Origin: JACRLW01 sp050181465
GTDB taxonomy: Bacteria > Planctomycetota > UBA1135 > UBA2386
Assembly (NCBI GenBank): GCA_050181465.1
Contig: JBFXDD010000045.1
Span: forward strand, 1 to 33,207
Reading direction: 5' to 3'
Length of the DNA: 33,207 nt
The notes beneath the pieces are model-generated. The model ran no database searches, was not told where the DNA came from, and saw only the letters and a list, made by a program, of their open reading frames with translations. The position numbers and the translations under genes were made by a program. Shown piece by piece: positions 1 through 7,325 of this stretch. Position 1 is the stretch's first letter; every line of letters starts with the position of its first letter.

Positions 1-1
1 A

Positions 2-51
2 CCAAGTTGTCGCTCACATCAGCCCGCGAAGTGAGCGACAAGCGGGCTTGG
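2..51. repeat. Strong inverted repeat (hairpin) at the left edge
   Basis: Bases 7-17 (TTGTCGCTCAC) are a perfect reverse complement of 31-41. The stem is extended outward by 2-6 (CCAAG) with 47-51 (CTTGG). The only interruption is a 5-nt bulge, GCGGG, at 42-46. The 13-nt loop (18-30) contains CCCGC (23-27), complementary to that bulge, so an alternative pairing is possible. The block AAGTGAGCG (29-37) recurs at 60-68. Function is unknown. The flanking gene on the left lies outside the window, so this could be a terminator, an operator or a dispersed repeat. Confidence 0.5.
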
Positions 52-165
52 CGTGAACAAGTGAGCGGCAGAGGCGCCTCGGGGAGCGCCAGGTCCAAGT
101 CGCCAATCCGCACCCGGAGGCTTCCCCCAGGCACTTCCCGGGGAAAGTCGAAGGCCGCCCCTCAC

Positions 166-203
166 CCCGCCCAACCCCAAGGAACCAGGACGGGATGGGC
201 GGG
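166..203 (-). terminator. Possible terminator hairpin after the OB/TPR-like gene
   Basis: CCCGCCCA (166-173) and TGGGCGGG (196-203) are perfect 8-bp complements with a 22-nt loop, lying 27 nt past the stop codon at 230. There is no T-tract, so this would be a weak or factor-dependent terminator at best. Confidence 0.3.
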
Positions 204-229
204 CGCAGCGTGCCGATCCGCCGCGCGAC

Positions 230-1075
230 TCAGCGCTGCGGCTTGGCGGGCGCGCCGGCGCGGGTGCTGCCGGTCGAATCGAGATCCTCGAAGGCCTCCC
301 AGAGGGGCCGACGGCTCTCGTTCACCTTCGAACGGTCGACCTGGCGGTCGATCTGGCTGGACGGGTCATCCGCGGCAGCCAGAGTGAGGCGCGAGAGTTC
401 GAGGTCGACACCGTTGGTCAGCCGCTCGGCCGTCGCGAGGTAGGTCTGCGCGCGGCCGACTTCGCCGAGACGCAGGTAGCACACGCCGAGGTTCTTGTTG
501 ATCGCAGCCAGCACGTGCGCGGGCTGATCGCCACCCGGTGCGAGCGAGAGCTCGGACACGGCCTTGTTCCACTCGCGGCGCTGCATGTAGGTGTCGGCGC
601 GGTAGAGGTGAGAGAGCGTCGGCGAGTCGACTCGGCCGGTGATCGGCTCGAGCTTGACGACCTCGATCCACGGCTGGCCCTGGAACGTGTCCTGTACGAC
701 ACCCTCGATGCGCACGCGATCGTAGGTTCGCAGCTTGTAGAGCAGGGGCAGCTCCGGCGACGACTTGCTGATGAACAGCATGCCGAACACATCTTCGTAG
801 CTGTCCTTGCGCCAGATCGGCTGGTCGCCGCTCCAGGCGTAGAAGTTCGCGTACTCGCTCGGCACGAAGCGGGTGAAGAAGGGATTCCAGACCTGGCCGA
901 GGGAGCAGAACTGCGCCTCGAAGCGGACATGGACCTTCTCGAATGCCCCCGCCATGGAGCGGAGCTGGCCGAGATCGATGTCGACGATCACCGCTTCCTC
1001 ATCGACGAGCCGGGCCTGCGCAAAGGCAGGAGCCGGCAAGAGCACGCACAACGCGGCGAGCAGACTTCTCTTCAT
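230..1075 (-). CDS. Secreted hypothetical protein with OB-like and TPR-like parts
   Basis: About 281 residues from the ATG at 1075. An in-frame ATG three codons earlier (1084) is possible, but starting at MKRSLL gives a clean signal peptide ending AFAQ near residue 20. Residues of roughly 30-150 form a compact domain whose stretch VRIEGVVQDTFQGQPWIEV looks like an OB-type beta-barrel strand pair. From about 160 to 230 there is TPR-like helical sequence (LYRADTYMQRREWNKAVSEL and NKNLGVCYLRLGEVGRAQTY). The C-terminus is charged and probably disordered. It is probably exported to the periplasm or cell envelope. No enzymatic motif was recognised. It lies on the same strand as rsmD, about 125 bp downstream of it, with no evidence for a shared operon. 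Confidence 0.8.
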   Translation of the reverse strand: MKRSLLAALCVLLPAPAFAQARLVDEEAVIVDIDLGQLRSMAGAFEKVHVRFEAQFCSLGQVWNPFFTRFVPSEYANFYAWSGDQPIWRKDSYEDVFGMLFISKSSPELPLLYKLRTYDRVRIEGVVQDTFQGQPWIEVVKLEPITGRVDSPTLSHLYRADTYMQRREWNKAVSELSLAPGGDQPAHVLAAINKNLGVCYLRLGEVGRAQTYLATAERLTNGVDLELSRLTLAAADDPSSQIDRQVDRSKVNESRRPLWEAFEDLDSTGSTRAGAPAKPQR

Positions 1076-1199
1076 GACTCTCATCGGTTCCGTGGGTTGG
1101 CTGTCGCGGTCGCCCGATCGGAATCGCCGTGGATGGTCCGACCTGTCCGCACGATGGGACTATCGGCCGCAGGCCCCCCGCTGCTTGAAAGTGCTCCCT

Positions 1200-1904
1200 T
1201 CAGTCGTCGGCTTCGTCGGACTGGAACTCCTCGTCCAGCCCAAGATCCGCACGCTCACGGTCACCTTCGCCGTCGCTCGCACCCTCGCCGCCCTCGAAAC
1301 TCTCATCGCTCTCGGTGCGCACCGCAGGCGCATCCTCGGCGCGACGCAGGAACGCGATCGAGCAGCGGCCGTAGCGACGCAGATCGACCGGAATGTCGAA
1401 ATCGTCGACATCCAGCACGCCGCGCTCGAAGTGGAAGCAGAGCACCCCGCCGGGCCGTAGCCGTCGCACCAGCGCATGCGCACGAAACACCGTGCGACTG
1501 GGATCCTCGGCGACCAGCGCGTAGGGAGGATCGAGGAAGATCAGATCGGGATCGTCGAGCGCAGCCTCGCCGGGTTCGACCACGGGATCCCAGGCGTCGC
1601 CGCGAAGGACGCGCGCGCGCGACGTCGCCGAATCCCCGAGCATGCGCAGGTTGTCGCGCAGCACGTCGATCGCCTGGCGCGCTTTCTCCACGAAGACGAC
1701 GTGAGCCGCACCGCGCGACAGCGCTTCGATCCCGGTCGCGCCGGTACCCGCGAACAGATCCCAGACCGTCGCGCCTTCGACGCGGGGTCCAAGGATGTTG
1801 AAGATCGCCTCACGCGCCTGGCCGAGGAGAGGACGGGTCATCATCCCCTTGACCGGTCGCAAAGACCGTCCGCGATACTCGCCGCCGATGACTCGCAAGC
1901 TCAT
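1200..1904 (-). CDS. rsmD: 16S rRNA (guanine(966)-N2)-methyltransferase RsmD
   Basis: RsmD methylates G966 of 16S rRNA in the 30S subunit using S-adenosylmethionine. The N-terminus MSLRVIGGEYRGRSL is characteristic of the family. The SAM-binding motif I, DLFAGTGATG, is at residues 49-58, and the catalytic DPPY motif is at 125-128. Family members are usually about 185-200 residues, while this one has 234. The extra length is a strongly acidic, low-complexity tail from about residue 192, rich in Asp, Glu and Gly. The ATG at 1904 gives the conserved N-terminus directly, although the preceding AAGCGAAAGC is only a weak ribosome site. The usual partner coaD is not adjacent. The divergent FHA/vWA gene starts 311 bp away across palindrome E1. 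Confidence 0.93.
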   Translation of the reverse strand: MSLRVIGGEYRGRSLRPVKGMMTRPLLGQAREAIFNILGPRVEGATVWDLFAGTGATGIEALSRGAAHVVFVEKARQAIDVLRDNLRMLGDSATSRARVLRGDAWDPVVEPGEAALDDPDLIFLDPPYALVAEDPSRTVFRAHALVRRLRPGGVLCFHFERGVLDVDDFDIPVDLRRYGRCSIAFLRRAEDAPAVRTESDESFEGGEGASDGEGDRERADLGLDEEFQSDEADD

Positions 1905-1982
1905 GCTTTCGCTTCAAACCAGAAGGATGCGCACCGACCCCCGCCGTTGCCTGCGGAGATTCGCCCGGACGCGCCGCAGATG

Positions 1983-2084
1983 CTAGCCCGAACCACCCGT
2001 GAACGCCTGCTGCGATCGCCGCAACTCGCGCGCGGCCGCGTCGCTGCGCCGATCTCGCGACGACCTTCACGAGGAGTCCGGGCC
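1983..2084. repeat. Palindromic repeat element E1 (same family as 7144-7325)
   Basis: A long imperfect inverted repeat. Arm A (1986-2028) and arm B (2040-2083, read on the minus strand) both begin GCCCGRAC and run for 43-44 nt, meeting at a GC-rich centre, CGCGGCCGCG (2031-2040). Arm A matches arm A of the element at 7144-7325 at about 36 of 43 positions, and arm B matches its arm B at about 37 of 44. The orientation of the two elements is opposite. The element lies in the divergent spacer between rsmD and the FHA/vWA gene. I do not recognise the family. It behaves like a REP, BIME or MITE-type dispersed palindrome. Confidence 0.75.
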
Positions 2085-2215
2085 GGCGGCACGCGACGAC
2101 AACGCGCCAGCAGCAGTCCCCTTCTGACGAATCCACGCGGGCACGGTATCCTCCGCCACCGCCCCCGTCCGATGCTCAGAACAGATCGCGGCAATCTCGC
2201 GCGGTCGTCTCCTCG

Positions 2216-3946
2216 ATGACTTTCCCCGGGAATCCTCCGAGCGCGGGTCGGATCGCCGTAGGCGATCGGATCTTCGGCATCGACCGCGACCGCATCCACG
2301 TGCTCGGATCCGGCGAGCGAGCCGACGTACGGCTGCACCACGATTCGATCCGCCCGGCACATGCCATGCTCTCGTGGCACGACGGCGGCTACGTGGTCGA
2401 GGCAATCGACGGCGCGCCGATCAGCGGCGGGATCGACCACGGCGACGGTTCGCGCCACCTCCAGCCCGGTGACACGCTCAGGCTGGGTGCGATCGACCTC
2501 GCGTTGCTCACGCCTTCCCTCTCGCCGGTCGGAACACCGCGCGCGCAACGCGAGCAGAGCTTTGCCGAACTGATGGCGGGCGAGCTGAGGCGCGCGCCGT
2601 GGTTCGCGGTCTCGCTCGCTCTGCACGCGGTCGCCTTCTTGGTGCTGTGGTTGTTCCTCGATCGCGAAGTGAAGCCGATCAACACGCCGATCGTGTTCGG
2701 CTTACACCAGGGTGCCGACAGCGCTTGGGACGAAGTCAACGACGCACCGACACCCGAGTTCGAAGCGGAACCGACGACTGCCCCGGATCTGGCGGCCGCC
2801 GAGATTCCGGTGCCCGAACTGCGCAGCGATCCCGTCGAATCCGAACCCGACAGCTTCGTGATGGGAACGCTCGGCGCATCGAGCGAATCGCTGTTCCATC
2901 GCATCCAGAGCGAACAGGGCAACGGCGACATTCTCGCGCGGGGCACCGGCGAGAAGTTCAGCACCGGATTCCGGCGAACGGTCTCCGGCCTCCGTCAATC
3001 CGGACTCGAGATCGTGTTCGCGTTCGACAGCACCGGGTCGATGGGCCCCGTCCTCCGCGCGACCAAGGAGCGCATGGCACGCATGGTGCGCGCGCTCCAT
3101 GCGCTGGTGCCCGATGCGAGAATCGGCGTCGTCACGTATCGCGATCGCGGCGAACGCGAGGCCTACGTCACGCGCCTCGTCGGACTCGACCACGACGTCT
3201 ATCGCGCGCTCAACTTCTTGCAGACCGTGAACGCCGACGGCGGCGGCGATCGCCCCGAAGCGGTGCTCGAAGCGGTGGAAGCGGCGATCGCGCAGCCGTG
3301 GGCGGCCAAAGCACGCCGCGTCATCGTGTTGATCGGCGATGCCCCCGCACACCCGAAGACGGAAGGGCGCCTGGAGCGTCTGGTTCGCACCTTCGCACGC
3401 GGCGGCCAGAGTCACGTGCACGCGATCATCACCGGCCAGTCGAACGAGCAGCGCGCCGAACGCGATGTGGCGCGATCGTTCGAGCGGATCACCAACGCCG
3501 GTAACGGTTCGTGCGTGCTCGCGGAGCGCGATGAACTCATCCTCGAGCAGGTTCTCAGCCTCGCGGTCGGCTCCGAGTTTCAGACCAGCGTGCGCCAGCT
3601 CTTCGATCTCGTGCAAGAACGGGAGCAGAAGATCAGCACGCGCGCGCTGGACATGGTTCGGCGCCTGGATGCGACGGAGATCCGCAGGGTGCTCTCGCAG
3701 CGGATCGTCGATGACGAGGTGGTGAGTGCGTTGGCGCGCTCGGGCCGTCAGGATGTCGCACTGATGCTCGTCAAGTTCCTGGAGAGCGGCGCGCTGCCGC
3801 CGAGCGGACGTCACGCCGCGGGCTGGGCGCTGCAGTCGTTGCTGCGACTGTCCGACTCGCCGGTCGACCCGGAGAACCCCGGCACCATCGATGCCGCGAC
3901 CGCGAAGCGGTTCGGGGAACTCGCGATGACGCTGCGGCGCGACTGA
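2216..3946 (+). CDS. FHA domain - transmembrane - von Willebrand factor A protein
   Basis: 576 residues. Residues of roughly 12-98 resemble an FHA domain, which binds phosphothreonine: GSGERADVRLHHDSI then PAHAMLSW, ending in a PGDTLRLG strand. A hydrophobic segment at about 129-148 is the only membrane span. An acidic, proline-rich linker follows to about 260. The vWA domain starts at LEIVFAFDSTGSM, with its metal-ion site DSTGS at 271-275, followed by GVVTYRDRG (about 304-312) and GGGDRPEAV (about 342-350). The C-terminal 130 residues are helical. The order FHA-TM-vWA implies a cytoplasmic phosphopeptide sensor and a periplasmic adhesion or assembly domain, which is inference. Kinase partners are plausible given the Ser/Thr kinase at 21038, but no direct link is shown. 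The gene stops 12 bp before the convergent phosphoesterase gene. Confidence 0.87.
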   Translation: MTFPGNPPSAGRIAVGDRIFGIDRDRIHVLGSGERADVRLHHDSIRPAHAMLSWHDGGYVVEAIDGAPISGGIDHGDGSRHLQPGDTLRLGAIDLALLTPSLSPVGTPRAQREQSFAELMAGELRRAPWFAVSLALHAVAFLVLWLFLDREVKPINTPIVFGLHQGADSAWDEVNDAPTPEFEAEPTTAPDLAAAEIPVPELRSDPVESEPDSFVMGTLGASSESLFHRIQSEQGNGDILARGTGEKFSTGFRRTVSGLRQSGLEIVFAFDSTGSMGPVLRATKERMARMVRALHALVPDARIGVVTYRDRGEREAYVTRLVGLDHDVYRALNFLQTVNADGGGDRPEAVLEAVEAAIAQPWAAKARRVIVLIGDAPAHPKTEGRLERLVRTFARGGQSHVHAIITGQSNEQRAERDVARSFERITNAGNGSCVLAERDELILEQVLSLAVGSEFQTSVRQLFDLVQEREQKISTRALDMVRRLDATEIRRVLSQRIVDDEVVSALARSGRQDVALMLVKFLESGALPPSGRHAAGWALQSLLRLSDSPVDPENPGTIDAATAKRFGELAMTLRRD

Positions 3947-3958
3947 ACGCGCGCCCAC

Positions 3959-5104
3959 TCACCGTCCGAAATCGAACACCACGATCTCCGGTGGGCACCA
4001 GAAGCGGATGCGCGGTGCGAGTCCGCGCTCCATCCCGATGCCGCGACTCACACACAATTGAGCAGCACCGTAGCGGTGGAGTCCCCCGGCGGCGATCGCG
4101 CGAGGCACCGCAGTCAGGGTAATCGGCGGGCCGAAGCCGGGGACGACGACCTGGCCGCCGTGCGTGTGACCGGCGAGCAGCAGAGCGTCCGGCGCAGCGG
4201 TTCCCGCGATCGCATCCAGCATGAAGTCGGGCGCGTGACCGAGCACGATCGAGAAGCCGCTGAACTCCGCGATCGACGAGCGGACCGAGTCGTCGAGCGA
4301 ACGCCGGGAGGACGGCAACGACAAACCGACGATCTGGAGCATCGATTCGCCTCCGACATCGACGCTCTCGTCGTCGAGTAGGCGCACTCGCGTGCCGTCG
4401 AAGATGCGCGGGTCGGGATCGATGTCGCCGATCACCGCATACATGCCCAAGCGCGGCCAAGGCTCGTATCGCGCGAACAGTTCCCGAAAGCGCGCCGCCT
4501 CCGCCGCGAATCGGATCTTGTCGCCGATCTGCACGTAGTCGCCGGCGAGCAGGACGAGGTCGGGCTCCAGCGACTTCACCCGATCCAGCACCGAACTCTC
4601 GTACTCACCGATCCGATCAGTCTGGATGTCGGCGAGAAGCACGACGCGCAATCCGCTCGGAACGCTTGCCGCCCGCGGGGACTCGACCCGATGGATGGTG
4701 ACCGCCAACCGCCGCGGCTCGACGAAGCACGACCAGAGATAGACCCCGAGCACCGATACGCCCACGCCGATTCCCCACCAGCCGGCTCGGTCGCGCGCGG
4801 TCAGCACGCGCTGCAGCCCGCGCGCTACGGCCAGAGGTGCTGCAACATGCGCAATCGCGTGAGCGATCGCATTGAGTGTCGCGAAGGTGAGGTGGAGTCC
4901 GACGGCCGTCACCGACGCGGTCAAGGCGAGCCAGACGAAGCTGAAACGGCACCACCGTCGAACGTCGGCAGCAAGCCCGACGACCTTGGCGGACGGGGCG
5001 AGGAGCAACACCGCGCCGAGCACGAGCCCGAGGACGTCGGCGACGATCTGGCCGTACTCGACCCAAGCCGCAGGAATTCTGGCCAACATCATCGCGGACA
5101 TCAT
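3959..5104 (-). CDS. Membrane-anchored metallophosphoesterase-like protein with altered metal-binding motifs
   Basis: 381 residues. The start is set by an ATGA overlap (5101-5104) with the upstream permease gene; other ATGs lie within 15 nt. Hydrophobic segments at about 20-45, 54-92 and 110-127 anchor the protein. The phosphoesterase fold follows from residue 152. It resembles the YkuE/YaeI group: LLAGDY (185-190), LGHAPD (288-293) and GHTHGGQ (312-318) are present. The first motif is ADIQ (158-161) where DxH is expected. The third is GDID (226-229) where GNHD is expected. Two metal-ligand histidines and the catalytic Asn are therefore missing. The family normally hydrolyses phosphodiester or pyrophosphate bonds, for example in lipid A precursors. 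This copy may be inactive or use a modified site. It is the last gene of the permease operon. Confidence 0.85.
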   Translation of the reverse strand: MMSAMMLARIPAAWVEYGQIVADVLGLVLGAVLLLAPSAKVVGLAADVRRWCRFSFVWLALTASVTAVGLHLTFATLNAIAHAIAHVAAPLAVARGLQRVLTARDRAGWWGIGVGVSVLGVYLWSCFVEPRRLAVTIHRVESPRAASVPSGLRVVLLADIQTDRIGEYESSVLDRVKSLEPDLVLLAGDYVQIGDKIRFAAEAARFRELFARYEPWPRLGMYAVIGDIDPDPRIFDGTRVRLLDDESVDVGGESMLQIVGLSLPSSRRSLDDSVRSSIAEFSGFSIVLGHAPDFMLDAIAGTAAPDALLLAGHTHGGQVVVPGFGPPITLTAVPRAIAAGGLHRYGAAQLCVSRGIGMERGLAPRIRFWCPPEIVVFDFGR

Positions 5105-6078
5105 CGGCCGGTGCGCGGCATCGTCGTGATCCGACGCCGACCCAGATGGGACCGGCGGTCGCCGAACGCATGGAGACCCAGCACCACCGCCATCAGGATG
5201 AGGGACGGCAACAGCCACATGTGCCACGCTCCGTCCATCACGTGCAGTCGACCTGTGTCGATCATCGCACCGAGCGAGACCGACCTGGATCCGGCAGTGA
5301 AGCCGAGAAAAGCGAGCCCGGCCTCCGACTGCACGGCGTCGGCAGCGACGAACGCGACCGTCACGCCGACCGGTCCGCGCACCTGCGGCCAGACGTGCCG
5401 CCAAAGGATTCGCAGCCGCGGCACCTCGAAGCCGAACAGCGCACGCGTCATGGGCAGTTCACGCACGCGCAGGATCTCGCCGCGGACGACGCGTGCCACC
5501 GGCGGCCACTCGACCGCGCCGAGGAACAGGACCACCGCGAGCAAGGAACCGCCGAAGAACGCCGAACAGGCCAGAGCCGCGAGGAGTGCCGGGAGTCCGG
5601 CAAAGAGTTCGAGGACACGCAACGCGACGGCATCGACGATGCCCCCACTGAGCGCCGCGATGCCGCCGAAGAGCACGCCGACGACGAGCGCGATGACCGC
5701 GGTGCCGAGTGCGACGGCGGTCACGACGAAGAGTCCGTGAAGCACCCGCGCGAGCTGATCGCGACCGACATCGTCGACGCCGAGGGGATGCTCGAGACTC
5801 GGCGTCGCGAGCACCTGTCCGCGATAGGTCTCGTGCGGACCGCGATGCCACAACGGCATCACGGCAAAGTCCGGCGAGTCATCCGCGAGTCGGATCCACC
5901 AGTCGGTCCAGGTCGCCGCATCTTGCGGAGGTTTGGAGAAGCCGAACCACCGTTCGACTACCGGGAAGCGCAACTCTCCCCCGACCCGCGCGATCACCGG
6001 GACGTCGCTCGCCAGGAACGGCGCGAGAGCCCCGAGAATCGCGAGCACGATGACGACACGGATCCGCAGGCTCTTCAT
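5101..6078 (-). CDS. ABC transporter permease, oligopeptide/dipeptide type (DppC/OppC-like)
   Basis: About 325 residues from the ATG at 6078, whose ATGA overlaps the stop of the preceding permease (6075-6078). Residues 1-20 form the first membrane segment. A roughly 90-residue periplasmic loop with many Trp residues follows. Then comes the typical inner-membrane permease core, with segments around HGLFVVTAVALGTAVIALVV, LPALLAALACSAFF and LLAVVLFLGAVEWPPVARVV. The cytoplasmic coupling region, PMTRALFGFEVPRLRILWRH, is a divergent EAA loop. The ending QSEAGLAFLGFTAGS is diagnostic for OppC/DppC proteins. It should pair with the gene at 6075 as a heterodimer. No ATP-binding subunit or solute-binding protein is encoded in the window. 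The gene also overlaps the next gene by ATGA (5101-5104). Confidence 0.88.
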   Translation of the reverse strand: MKSLRIRVVIVLAILGALAPFLASDVPVIARVGGELRFPVVERWFGFSKPPQDAATWTDWWIRLADDSPDFAVMPLWHRGPHETYRGQVLATPSLEHPLGVDDVGRDQLARVLHGLFVVTAVALGTAVIALVVGVLFGGIAALSGGIVDAVALRVLELFAGLPALLAALACSAFFGGSLLAVVLFLGAVEWPPVARVVRGEILRVRELPMTRALFGFEVPRLRILWRHVWPQVRGPVGVTVAFVAADAVQSEAGLAFLGFTAGSRSVSLGAMIDTGRLHVMDGAWHMWLLPSLILMAVVLGLHAFGDRRSHLGRRRITTMPRTGR

Positions 6079-7082
6079 CGGAGAACCACCCGCGGATCGC
6101 CGCGCTGTTGCAGTAGATCGGAGAAGATCGAAGCGACGGCGACCACCGTCACGATCAACGTGGTCGACGCCAACACGGTCGCGGCATCCCGCTGGCGGAG
6201 CGCTTCGACCGTCAGCATCCCGAAACCGGGAATCGCGAAGACATGCTCGACGACGAAGGTGCCGCCGATCGCCCACGGCAAGAGCATGCCGAGGAAAGTC
6301 CAGACTGGTGACAAGCTGTTGCGCAGGATGGAGCGTCGAAGTTCGCGCTCGGACGCGCCGAGTCGGCGCATGGCGAGCACATGGTCGCTCGCCGCGGTCT
6401 CGACCACCGCCGCGCGCACCATGCGTGCTAGCCATGCTGTGCCGCCCACGCTGAGAACCGAGACCGGCAATACGAGGTGCGCGGCGAGATCGAAGAGCTT
6501 TGCCGGAATTCCCGCGTCCGCAACGTCGGGACTCTGCAGCCCCTCGAGCGGCAAGACTCCACGCAACCACAGCGAGACGACGACGACCGCCAGCGTCGCG
6601 ACGAGGAACTCGGACATCGCCGACATCGCCACCAGGCCCTGACAGATCACTCGGTCCAACCAGGAACCGACTCGGATTCCGGCCTGGAAACCGAGCGTGG
6701 TTCCCAGCACGACGATGACCAACAGCGCGAGCCCGCCCAGCAACCCGCTGATCGCGAGCGCGCGCAAGAGGCGCGAGCGAAACGTCTCAGCCCGCTCTCC
6801 CGGCGGAGCGAAGTCGAACTGCACGGCGTGTCCCACCCAACTCCACCATCGCGTGATCGCGTCGCGACGCTCGCCGGTCGTCGGATCGATCAAGCCGTAT
6901 CGGACTCGCAGACGTTCGAGCGCCAGCTGCCGATCCACCTCGACATCCGTGCGTTCGAGCCGGGCCAGCTCGGCAGCCGCGCGATCCGCCGGTGCCAGAT
7001 CGAGCAGCAGGAACGTCAGCAGGCTCGCGACGAGCAATGTCGCCGGGAGCCACAGCAGTCGCTTGACGAGGACACGGAACAC
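6075..7082 (-). CDS. ABC transporter permease, oligopeptide/dipeptide type (DppB/OppB-like)
   Basis: Chosen as 335 residues from the GTG at 7082, because DppB/OppB proteins usually start a few residues before the first membrane helix (here VKRLLWLPATLLVASLLTFL). The frame is open up to a TTG at 7139, which would add 19 Arg-rich residues; a TAG at 7143-7145 closes it. Features: a large periplasmic loop (about residues 35-105), five more hydrophobic spans, the EAA-type coupling loop MRRLGASERELRRSILRN, and the family signature FVVEHVFAIPGFGMLTVEA near the C-terminus. It forms the first half of a permease pair. The palindrome E2 fills the whole spacer upstream, so transcription is either through E2 from the phosphoesterase gene or from within E2. 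Confidence 0.87.
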   Translation of the reverse strand: MFRVLVKRLLWLPATLLVASLLTFLLLDLAPADRAAAELARLERTDVEVDRQLALERLRVRYGLIDPTTGERRDAITRWWSWVGHAVQFDFAPPGERAETFRSRLLRALAISGLLGGLALLVIVVLGTTLGFQAGIRVGSWLDRVICQGLVAMSAMSEFLVATLAVVVVSLWLRGVLPLEGLQSPDVADAGIPAKLFDLAAHLVLPVSVLSVGGTAWLARMVRAAVVETAASDHVLAMRRLGASERELRRSILRNSLSPVWTFLGMLLPWAIGGTFVVEHVFAIPGFGMLTVEALRQRDAATVLASTTLIVTVVAVASIFSDLLQQRGDPRVVLR

Positions 7083-7143
7083 GTTCGCGAATCGAGGTCG
7101 TGCACCATAGCCATCGCGCCGCAACGTGCGCAGACTCAATCGC

Positions 7144-7325
7144 TAGCCCGGACTCTTCGTGAACGTCGTCGCGAGATCGCCGCAGGTCGATGACCGGCAA
7201 GGAGCTGCGTCGGTCGACGACCGAAGCGTAGCGGTAGCTACGCTGCCAGGGAGGAGCCGACGGAGCGACGACGCCGGACGCGACTTGCGGCGATCGCAGC
7301 AGACGGTCACGAAGAGTTCGGGCGA
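7144..7325. repeat. Palindromic repeat element E2, 182 nt with perfect dyad centre
   Basis: The whole element is symmetrical about 7234.5. The apex is a perfect 8-bp stem, AGCGTAGC (7225-7232) and GCTACGCT (7237-7244), around a GGTA loop. The outer arms are GCCCG at 7146-7150 and CGGGC at 7319-7323. Arm B (7146-7189) and arm A (7281-7323, minus strand) pair over 43-44 nt with one gap and several mismatches; the intermediate region pairs less well. Both arms match the arms of the element at 1983-2084, which has the opposite orientation and a shorter centre. Arm A reaches into the 3' end of the phosphoesterase gene and supplies its stop codon (7307-7309). Origin and function are unknown. Confidence 0.8.

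Larger units (their letters stand above)
1..229. other. Non-coding left margin
   Basis: No credible gene is seen here. Short open frames on the plus strand are arginine-rich, as expected of non-coding GC-rich DNA. The stretch holds the hairpin at 2-51 and a second inverted repeat at 166-203 just past the stop of the minus-strand gene that ends at 230. Confidence 0.5.

Noticed and set aside
2..51. H-type pseudoknot at the left edge
   Set aside because: The connecting loop that would have to span the 11-bp stem has zero length, so both stems cannot form together fully; described as alternative hairpins.
5146..6642. Plus-strand open frame opposite the permeases
   Set aside because: No motif, biased residues, and the minus strand encodes a clear OppB/OppC pair with overlaps.
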